NCBI GenBank assembly: GCA_037951105.1
Contig: JBAMJV010009743.1
Span: forward strand, 19,450 to 83,449
Direction: 5' to 3'
Length of the DNA stretch: 64,000 nt
Source: Echinarachnius parma
Lineage: Eukaryota > Echinodermata > Echinoidea > Clypeasteroida > Echinarachniidae
The position numbers and the translations under genes are program-made. Under the pieces are notes generated by a model. It was not told the origin of the DNA. It saw only the letters and a list, made by a program, of their open reading frames with translations, and made no database searches. Numbering within the stretch: position 1 is the stretch's first letter; every line of letters begins with the position of its first letter. Positions 56,909 through 64,000 of the stretch are shown piece by piece.

Positions 56909-57173
56909 ATGCCCGAAATTGTCTTCATCGCGGGTTGTTCGTCGGGCATCGGCCTGGCTACGGCAAAGCATCTTGCCAGTGACTCGCTCAAGAGATTCCT
57001 CGTCTACGCGACCGTCCTCCGGCCCCTCGATGAAGAAGATGAGTTTCAGACGACGATGGGCGATTTTCTCGACGTCACCGTCATCGCCATCCAGATGGAC
57101 ATCACCGTCGACGACATGATCAGCGAAGCGATCACGCATGTCATGTCCAAGCATGGAAGAATCGATATTCTAA
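56909..57173 (+). CDS. dehydrogenase exon 1 (cofactor-binding motif)
   Basis: MPEIVFIAGCSSGIGLATAK, then VTVIAIQMDITVDD and HGRIDIL. The donor GTAAAA follows the first base of codon 89. GC-rich against AT-rich flanks, as expected for a true exon. Confidence 0.88.
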
Positions 57174-58007
57174 GTAAAATTTGATTTTGTTGAACTATTT
57201 TAAAACAACACTTTTGAAGATACACAAATGATAATCGTAGAGTTTATTTTGCTAATATCCCGTATATGATTGAACTTATATCCAAAACTATTATTTAAAA
57301 TCTGAAAAGTATTCTGAGCGTTTGTTATTTGCCATGTGATAGCTAGTAAACTGAAAAAAAGTCAATGTTTATATCGTGAAAACTTACTGAATGAACTAAA
57401 CCATGTTTATTGTGAAGAGAACGCATTAAATTTAGTAGCACGAATTGAATCTGCTTATTATTTATCATGTTTAATGTGAGATAAATAAACTGAGTCATTG
57501 GACACAAAATTAATGCAGTTTGTTGTGAATCGAATGAACGGAGTGATTAAATAATATAACTCAAGCTAGATCTACTGTTTATTGTGTGTAATGTTCTACA
57601 AGTATCTTCTGCTGACAGTCAATATAGCCGGCCTTGGTTGCTACAACAGGACCGAAGCCATCAGTAAGACAGTCATGCAACGAGTGTTCGACATCAACTT
57701 CTTCGGACTGGTGCGATTGACCCAGCAAGTACTTCCGGTTATGAAGAAACAGAGGTCAGGGCGAATTATCAGCATTGGCAGTGTGCACGGTCTAAGTGGT
57801 AGGTAACCTGCTTGATGTAGCGCATGTCTGAAACGTTGTTAAAGCTGAAGATAATATTATGACAAACTTACTGCCTAATTTGTGTATCGACCATTGCTCA
57901 AATGTTCAAATAAAAATTGTGGCTTTTGTCTACAGGGAGCTGGCGTCCATATTATGGCAGTGGCGTACTAGCAACGTTGTGTGTGTGTGTGTTTGTGTGT
58001 GTGTGCG

Positions 58008-58041
<34 letters not shown>

Positions 58042-58042
58042 C

Positions 58043-58107
<65 letters not shown>

Positions 58108-61100
58108 CAAAGTGTTGCAGCGACAGTGTTGCAGCGGCGCACGAAACGTCGTGATCTTTTAGATTCCTTTTTGACCATACATTGCGAGACAAACGAATAT
58201 CACTAGCGATATTATTTCCGATATATGCAATGTTTTACATTATTTCTTTATATGTCTTGATAAAGAATTTAATAAAGAAACTAGAAAAAAAACTTTTGAA
58301 GAGTGTTTGTTTGTGTGCTTGTTTGTATGTGTGCGAGTTAAGTGTCTGTGCTTGCGTGTGTGAAAAAAAAAGAAAAAAAAGTGTGTGTGTGTGTGTGCGT
58401 TTGGGAGGGGGGTGGTAGAGCACGTGCTCCCAAATAATAATACAAAAAAATACTAACTAATTTATGATTACTCTCCAGGTTAAAAATAAAGTCATGTCAA
58501 GAAACCTCTTGGTTTTTGTTTATGAAAAGCCGAGTCGGACCAAAATTTAATATTTGGTTTGTATTTTATTATGTTTCTTATTTTTACGACCGATGTAATT
58601 TCTCTATTTTTTATTCTGACAACCAAGCTTTTCCCTACTGTGCCATATACGAGCCAGTAAGCAGGCTATCATCGGATTTTAGCCAAGAAATTGCAGCCAT
58701 CAGTCGCTTCTTCAACGTGTGGTAAGATGACAACAACAATCGTTCATTAAAGCCAAACAAGTATTGGAAAGTACATCTATTATATAATATTGGCCAAACT
58801 AATTGATCAGTATTGTTGAATAAATATAAAAAGGGCTTGTGTGGTAAAATCCGCATGCAGAAATATCGAAGGAAACTCAATGAACGCCAGTGAAATCTGG
58901 CCTAAATTCACGCAGCGTATACGCGGTTCCGCACGCGGTTGAATTGAACTGTGTCAAGATCGTTTTATTTCGAACTTTTAATGCTCAATTGTCAATTTCA
59001 AAGCAGTTTTTGTCCAAATCTAATCTTTACATTAAAGGGATAGTTGAGTATTGGTCAAACTTAACTTTAGTAAACCAAAACCTGCACGATTACGGTACAA
59101 ACTAATAGTTAATACTTCACCATGCTCGAAAAGTATACACAATTACAAACCACAAAATAAAACCCCTGTTATCATTCAAAAAGAGCCGTTACCACTCGAA
59201 GTGTCAAATTAACTCTAGAGAACGCCAGCGCGAAGAACTAGCGTTCTAGGTCCTAATACGGGACTGTAGTGCAATGCGCGGTAATAGTACGTGTAGTATG
59301 TACATGTATTGCAAGCCCCGTTTTGTTTGCCTTTCGTTTCGGAGTCGCGCTAACACACGGAGACAAGTCCATGAGGCGCATATATCACTGCTTTTTTTGC
59401 GGAATGGAGGGAAAAATCATAATCTTAATCCACCCGATAATTGGATCACATATTGGAGAGTGAATTGCTGGTAAGTACCGTATCATATGTATAGTTTTAA
59501 GCACAATTAGCGTGCACAAATAATATTTAGTTTCAGTTCTCTATCAGGAGGAAGTGATACCCGGGCGTCAACCACTTTTATATGATATTTTGAAAGCAAA
59601 TTTCACAACAATGAGAGCATTTTAATGGAAATTATTTGTATTTCCCATGTTTTTTCGATGATCTTTCATATGGAATTGAAATCAACCAAATCCGGTTACA
59701 ATAAATTTTTTGGGGGGGCACTTGGAAATTACCAATACTCAACTATCCCTTTAACATCTAAGTTATGATATATTTCACGTGGTAGGTGATGAAAGCATAT
59801 CTTTAATTTTGTGTGTGGGGGCGTTTCCCAATACTATTATTTGGCTTTAATTCATATTTAGAGCTATTTTGCCTATTTCTAAATCGTAGACTCAAGTCAC
59901 ATAACTCCTTATAGAATGAGATTGGTTGCTTATTATTTTGTTTTCTAACTGCACACCATAGACAAGCAATGACTGCATTGTACAGACATCTGACTTTTTA
60001 CCAAGCTTCAATTCTCTGTAGATTGATGGCTAAAGGGGTAGTTGAGTCTTGGTACAGAGGGAGCTTCAAGAATTTTGTTTGTGAGGTAATACAAAACCGA
60101 GTGTCAAATTCGAAAGAACATACAAATTTAATTACAGGATAAACTTGTTTGATCAAAATCGGTTCAGAAACATATTCATAAATATAACAATTTTTAATTA
60201 TTGCGGGACCCCACAATAATTGTATACATTTGAACCAGCTGTTGAAAAAAAAAATCCTTACTCTTTAAACAAATTACATAAGAGGTTTTTAAATAGTTGA
60301 TGATGATCTTTCTATTTAATCAATATTTCAACAAAACATCACATGTACATTTGTTTAAATAGAAAATGGTTGAAACCAATGCTGTTTTTTAGCGCCTTTT
60401 GGAATTAAAGGGTACCACCACCCAAAAATAATATTCTTATACATGAAAGGTTCACAAAAATTCACAAGTTCACAAAAATATGTTTCCAGAAAGAAAAAAA
60501 AATAATTGGAAAACACATCACCATTCTAAAGCATGCGTTCATGGGTCTACATGTACGAATACTACTTTGTCCATGCAGAGCGAACGATTCTATTGTCTCC
60601 AAACGTACGCGTGGATAGCATTGGAGCACTCGCAAATATTTGGCCCATACGGAACCACAAATTAATAGTGGTTCCGTACGTGGTGGTAATTGTCTCACGC
60701 AGGGTAAGCGTCATCGAACCAGGAAAGGTTGTGACTCCTCACATGGCTAACATGGAGGCAGAGGGACTGGGTGGACGAGCGGCCATGGAAGCGATCCTGA
60801 GCGACCCGGAGATCGATGGTATCGAGAAGACGTTGTCGAAGTGTTACTCCGTTCCCGACGTCTTCCACCCGTCGCTCACGTCCGAGGCCTGCACACAACA
60901 ACCAGTCGACATCGCAGAGCTCATCCTTGAGGTGGCGACGGCGGAGAAGCCTCACTTCCGGTACCAGACCTCACCGGTAAGGACCACCTCGTGGTTTTAC
61001 AAGTCCTAGGAACAATAGCACATTCAGAACTAAAAAATAAATACATGTTATAAATACTTATTAAGAAATGTAACAAGAATAATTTTAAAAATTTCATTCA

Positions 61101-61485
61101 CAACACTGACGAAGACTGAATATGACAGCCGAAAATGTATGAGGTACCTAAATATTATTTGTATTGTGATCAAAAGTTTAAACTTATTACATCTTATGAA
61201 ATACTACTACAGATTGAAGAGTTGTCACAGTTATGACGAATACCAGAATTGTGTGAACAATATCATGTGATACCAATTGTTGAACAATATAACTTTGATA
61301 ACCAATTTTGTTTCACGTCGTTTCCCCCCCCCCCCAAAAAAAAACAAACAAACAAAACACCACAGGGTTCTCGCTCGCTCGCTGGTCGTTTCCTCAAAGA
61401 TATCACGGGCGATGCCGTGATCGACTACCAGGAGGATGAGCTGAAGAAAGTCATGGCTCACCACATCGACAAGAAAACGGATTGA
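56909..61485 (+). CDS. short-chain dehydrogenase of the RDH8 / 17-beta-HSD1 type, active-site Lys replaced
   Basis: Five exons (56909-57173, 57619-57798, 58628-58721, 60703-60976, 61366-61485) join in phase to 310 aa, the usual length for retinol dehydrogenase 8. Rossmann motif AGCSSGIG (8-15), NIAG at 90-93 in place of NNAG, Asn115 in FDINFFG, Ser143 in IGSVHG, Tyr156. The position of the active-site Lys (160) reads Ser, followed by Arg161. The family reduces or oxidises retinoids or steroids with NADP(H). Without the lysine, catalysis is doubtful. Start: the ATG sits directly before the first beta strand, as in relatives. All splice sites are GT/AG, so it is not an obvious pseudogene. A non-catalytic paralogue or early decay are both possible. 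Confidence 0.82.
57174..57618 (+). other. dehydrogenase intron 1
   Basis: AT-rich with no recognisable repeat. Confidence 0.55.
57619..57798 (+). CDS. dehydrogenase exon 2
   Basis: Acceptor CTGACAG, phase 1 to 1, donor GTAGGT. NIAGLGCYNRTEAIS, VFDINFFGLVRLTQQVLPVM, then GRIISIGSVHGLS with the active-site serine. Confidence 0.88.
57981..58107 (+). repeat. (GT)n microsatellite
   Basis: About 60 GT units with a few interruptions, in dehydrogenase intron 2. A second GT/AAAA simple tract lies at 58300-58400. Confidence 0.95.
58105..58220 (+). repeat. dispersed repeat, copy 2 ('gacaaagtgttgcagc')
   Basis: Near-identical to 22262-22372. Starts exactly where the GT microsatellite ends. Confidence 0.8.
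58628..58721 (+). CDS. dehydrogenase exon 3 (active-site Tyr exon), diverged
   Basis: 94 bp, acceptor ACCAAG, donor GTAAGA, phase 1 to 2, exactly what the neighbours need. It reads FPYCAIYEPVSRLSSDFSQE, then IAAISRFFNV, and aligns without gaps to the family block PFNDVYAASKFALEGF...FNV. The tyrosine is kept and the lysine four residues on is Ser. It is the least conserved exon, hence lower confidence. Confidence 0.65.
58751..59846. mobile_element. TTAA MITE 'AGCCAAATAACAG' with a nested MITE
   Basis: Ends AGCCAAACAAGTATTGG and inverse (CCCAATACTATTATTTGGCT), TTAA flanks, colinear with 52468-52857 ('ggccaaactaattgatcagt'). Split by 59036-59750. Lies in dehydrogenase intron 3. Confidence 0.82.
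59036..59750. mobile_element. TTAA MITE 'AGGGATAGTTGAGTATTGG', GCTAGCG subtype
   Basis: Intact ends with TTAA at 59032-59035 and 59751-59754. Contains 'gaacgccagcgc', 'actagcgttctagg', and a G-tract near the right end. Reverse of 18448-19166. Nested in 58751-59846. Confidence 0.85.
60034..60404. mobile_element. truncated TTAA MITE 'AGGGATAGTTGAG'
   Basis: Left end AGGGGTAGTTGAGTCTTGGT. Body colinear with 51157-51707. Cut at TTAA (60405) by the next element. Confidence 0.75.
60409..60690. mobile_element. truncated TTAA MITE 'AGGGTACCACCACC'
   Basis: AGGGTACCACCACCCAAAAA start after TTAA (60405-60408), keeps 'cggaaccac'/'gtggttccgta' centre, then ends about 12 bp before dehydrogenase exon 4. 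Confidence 0.75.
60703..60976 (+). CDS. dehydrogenase exon 4
   Basis: Acceptor CACGCAG, phase 2 to 0, donor GTAAGG. VSVIEPGKVVTPHM, then the substrate-lobe region and QQPVDIAELILEVATAEKPH, HFRYQTSP. A truncated TTAA MITE ends about 12 bp before the acceptor. Confidence 0.88.
60977..61365 (+). other. dehydrogenase intron 4
   Basis: AT-rich with a C/A-rich tract (61325-61360) acting as polypyrimidine stretch before exon 5. Confidence 0.55.
61366..61485 (+). CDS. dehydrogenase exon 5 and stop
   Basis: Acceptor CACCACAG after a C/A-rich tract. GSRSLAGRFLKDITGD, then a charged tail (YQEDELKKVM) ending at TGA (61483-61485). Confidence 0.85.
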   Translation, partial: GSRSLAGRFLKDITGDAVIDYQEDELKKVMAHHIDKKTD

Positions 61486-61519
61486 TGAGACCACGGCGTA
61501 TCCAGAGTCAAACTACAGA

Positions 61520-61545
61520 CTGGGGGGGGGGGGGGGGGGGGGGGG
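61520..61545 (+). repeat. G-homopolymer tract
   Basis: About 25 G, 35 bp after the dehydrogenase stop, so inside its 3' UTR if transcribed that far. Confidence 0.9.
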
Positions 61546-62076
61546 TAGTGATAACCTGTCAGTGTGTCACAATGTGAAAATACAGATGTTTTATTTTTCA
61601 ATGTGAAGCAGACATTAATTTTGAACACTACTATCCGGGACTACTATACGTTTCACATCTGTCATGTTAATACCTAGTCCAAAAAATCAGCCGATTTTTC
61701 GAGGATTCTTTTACGATTTGCAACTATTCACTCGTACTCTGCGAGGAGTTTGCACTTGTTCCCAGTGTCTGGACTAATCATGATATGAACACACCGTGGG
61801 TAACTTTGATAAGATTAATTCAGAGGATGAATATTATACAAGTAAGATTAGTATGCATACATCAGTGTATGTACAGTATGTATTGCATTTGCACGTGCCT
61901 TTATATATCGCTCTCGAAAGTGGATTCTTTGATTCGGTTTATCGCCATCTACGGAAGCGGACCTAGAACGTGTGATAATTATTTCCGCGAAGAGGGGTAA
62001 TGAATGGACAATTTAGCCCAATCCAACTGGACTGCTACAGATCTAACCCCCTAGGTAGTTTTAACTTCTTTAACTA
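61546..62076. other. no gene recognised
   Basis: Downstream region of the dehydrogenase. No polyadenylation site could be assigned with confidence. Confidence 0.45.
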
Positions 62077-62460
62077 GATGTGTGGAATACAGGGCTGCCG
62101 AAATGGATCAGGCACCCACGCCTGTACCATGGAGGTGTTGTTGCACGATCGGACATTAAGGACTTGACTTCCGATCTCGGGACCCGAGTTCGAACCCAAT
62201 CGATGCCCCAGAATTTTATCTCCTTCAGCAAGGCATTTAATCCACATTGCTGCTCTTTACCGAGGAGTATAAATGGGTACTTGGTCACGTGTTAAATTAG
62301 CCTGTAGCTTGGACTAGTATGCTCCCCTGGGAATTGAGATGGTGCACAAGATAATTGTGCGGGTTTGAACTGTACCTGATGACCAAGGGTAATAATGCGC
62401 CTCTGAATAGGGCACCTAGATAGTCATGGCGCTCTATAAATGCTATATACATGTATTATC
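62077..62460 (+). repeat. Deu-like SINE, near full length
   Basis: tRNA-like head with 'cgagttcgaacccaatcgat', the core 'tctccttcagcaaggcattt' and 'ccacattgctgctc', then 'ggcgctctataaatgctata', a 3' tail also seen at retroelement ends in this window (26810, 46480). Confidence 0.75.
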
Positions 62461-62518
62461 ACGAAACGAGTTCCCGCTTTTTCACTCACAATTATGTCCC
62501 GAGACGGATCATACTATA

Positions 62519-63045
62519 CAGGGTGGCCCCCCAAAAAACGGAACGGGGCACTTCCCAAAATATAGTAACTCAATGATTGTGTCCATTGGACAGAGTGTCC
62601 TTTCCACTGAAAAACAATACCAAGAACAGTAACTTTGGACTAATTGTAGTAGTTTTTGTTGTAGGACGTCTTAAGTGAGACCATGTCAGGTTCCCATTCG
62701 TGTCATTTTTTACCAAGTCACGGCCTGATGAATCGTACTTCATACCGGTCATAACATCGAGCAACTATGCCCATTCTCTCGGCACACGGCTGAATGCACA
62801 CTAACAATGATGCGCGTATATGACGGGCAGTAAATGCGATTTATCAAGCACTGACTTGGTAAAAATTGACAAAAAAGGGAACATGACATGGTGTCACTCA
62901 CAGCGCCCTAAAACAAAAACTACACGACCAAAATGACTGATCTTGGTGTCGCTTTTCATTGGAAAAGACACCCTATCCGATAAACATAATCATGTTGTTA
63001 CATCATTTTGGGAAGTGCCCCGTTCCGTTTTTTGGGGCCACCCTG
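62519..63045. mobile_element. 527-bp mariner-type MITE
   Basis: Ends CAGGGTGGCCCCCCAAAAAA and inverse with TA at 62517-62518 and 63046-63047. The ends extend about 40 bp. It shares the 'acggctgaatgcac' and 'ctaacaatg' core with the 237-bp element in ORF2. Confidence 0.88.
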
Positions 63046-63047
63046 TA

Positions 63048-63560
63048 TAGGCTACCGTAGTTCAGAAAAAATTGATCACTTTCAATTAATCTTCGACGAA
63101 ATGATATCTACTATCAATGCGGAAGCGAGAATGAATGGCATCTACAATCATTAGAGTGATAATTGTTGTTTTTCCATCTACACAATTATCAAACTGTCAT
63201 ATAAAATGCAAATATGAATATCTACCTACAATTTATGAAAAGGTCGGTCAGATTGTCAGAGTTTATAATGATATGTAAATACAGATATTATGGACGATGT
63301 GGAACCGGAAATTGACTGAGACAACAAACATTAGTGATGGTGTACAATGGTAAACGTTCCTTTGTAATTATGCGCATTTTGTTTCGACTTATCGGCACCT
63401 GTATAATATAAAAGCGCGCTTTGTATTAAACATCAATTTGGAAAAGCTAATGAATAGCGTCTATACAAGAGATAAAACAAAACCGCGTACCACTGTCACA
63501 AATAACAATTAATGATATCGATAAGAGGCTCTTTACAATTTATGTCTATTATTATGATTA
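63048..63560. other. no gene recognised
   Basis: AT-rich. A short open stretch at 63060-63155 looks faintly protein-like but has no start, splice support or recognised family. Confidence 0.4.
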
Positions 63561-63881
63561 TTTAGTTCAGTTCAGTTCATTTCACATCACTTTAAAAATA
63601 CATCAAAATATATATACATTGGAAACAATTATAGAAAAACAATATTCAAGAGCCTATACAAAACATATAACATCTAAAATCTACACACAGCAATACAAAA
63701 ACACGAGGAAATAGCAGTAATAAGCCGTATATGGATGTGAGGGAAAGGCCTTTCCCTTCTTTAACTACAACTTATTGAAATGAATGTAATGATGAATATC
63801 AAAATATACATTACTTAAGACAAAACACACATAACATATAAAAACACATACATAGCAGGCGTATAAATTAACAGATCTAGA
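63561..63881 (-). other. 3' UTR of a non-LTR element with TGAAC tail
   Basis: On the minus strand the region follows the reverse-transcriptase stop and ends in (TGAAC)n (63567-63582), the tandem tail expected for a Jockey/CR1/L2-type element. Confidence 0.65.
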
Positions 63882-64000
63882 CTATTGTAATGACTTATTA
63901 TTCAGATATCCTTTAACCTTCCTTTTAAAATTGTATAGAGTTGGACATTGTTTTAAATCATCAGGCAAATCATTCCACACTATCGCACCTTATTATAACT
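63882..64000 (-). CDS. C-terminus of a non-LTR reverse transcriptase (runs off the window)
   Basis: The minus strand reads GAIVWNDLPDDLKQCPTLYN and FKRKVKGYLNNKSLQ, then TAG. This is the W-N-x-L-P...FK-x-K ending of Jockey-superfamily ORF2 proteins. The rest lies beyond 64000, so intactness is unknown. Confidence 0.75.

Noticed and set aside
57930-57975. Candidate dehydrogenase exon after 'tttgtctacag'
   Set aside because: It has a good acceptor but its translation does not match the family, and the 58628-58721 exon fits both phase and alignment.
57859-58192. Poly Cys-Val / His-Thr frames
   Set aside because: They are translations of the (GT)n tract in dehydrogenase intron 2.
63060-63155. 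Short open stretch resembling an endonuclease-domain helix
   Set aside because: About 30 residues with only loose resemblance; no start, splice sites or flanking domain. It is likely chance.

Overview
The window is animal (metazoan) nuclear DNA. It is AT-rich and intron-rich, with consensus GT/AG splice sites and very dense transposon and satellite content. A receptor gene with the exon layout of animal nicotinic receptors, a vertebrate-RDH8-type dehydrogenase, SINEs with a Deu-like core and foldback-type elements together suggest a marine invertebrate deuterostome, perhaps an echinoderm. That placement is inference; no species is identified. Only two host loci are supported. Everything else is mobile or repeated DNA.

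Layout. 0-9.5 kb holds decayed SINEs, TIR elements and a broken non-LTR reverse transcriptase on the minus strand (6.66-8.19 kb) split by a TTAA-flanked MITE. 9.5-11.2 kb holds nested palindrome-rich elements and broken tandem copies of the last exon of the next gene. 11.2-20.25 kb, minus strand, is receptor gene A: an eight-exon cation-type Cys-loop (nicotinic-like) receptor subunit whose exons splice in frame to 478 aa. 20.88-21.0 kb is an upstream block shared with gene B, followed by a 420-bp near-perfect hairpin. 23.88-30.68 kb, minus strand, is receptor gene B, a tandem paralogue. It is a pseudogene: half of exon 5, including the Cys-loop, is gone, exon 5 has a stop, and exon 6 has a frameshift and no donor. 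31-35 kb holds MITEs and tandem repeats.

35.37-50.56 kb is a roughly 15-kb composite inverted-repeat (foldback-like) structure. Its ends are inverted arrays of a 22-bp word (ACGTACGCATGG core), followed inward by a ~165-bp satellite with G-tracts and a ~93-bp GC-rich satellite. A 7.57-kb non-LTR retrotransposon (ORF1 and ORF2), itself hit by two TIR elements, and a second block of two tail-to-tail retrotransposon fragments are inserted in the inner satellite. 50.6-56.9 kb holds more MITEs and a 1.44-kb mariner-like element filled with AGTCCTTTCTAGGACT words.

56.91-61.49 kb, plus strand, is a five-exon short-chain dehydrogenase of the RDH8/17-beta-HSD1 type (310 aa, all phases consistent). 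The lysine of its YxxxK active site reads as serine. 61.5-64 kb holds a Deu-like SINE, a second mariner-type MITE, and at the right edge the 3' end of another non-LTR element on the minus strand.

The two host genes have unrelated functions and no operon-like relation. The main biology here is tandem gene duplication followed by decay of one copy, local gene conversion, and layered insertion of non-autonomous elements whose empty sites can often be read directly.
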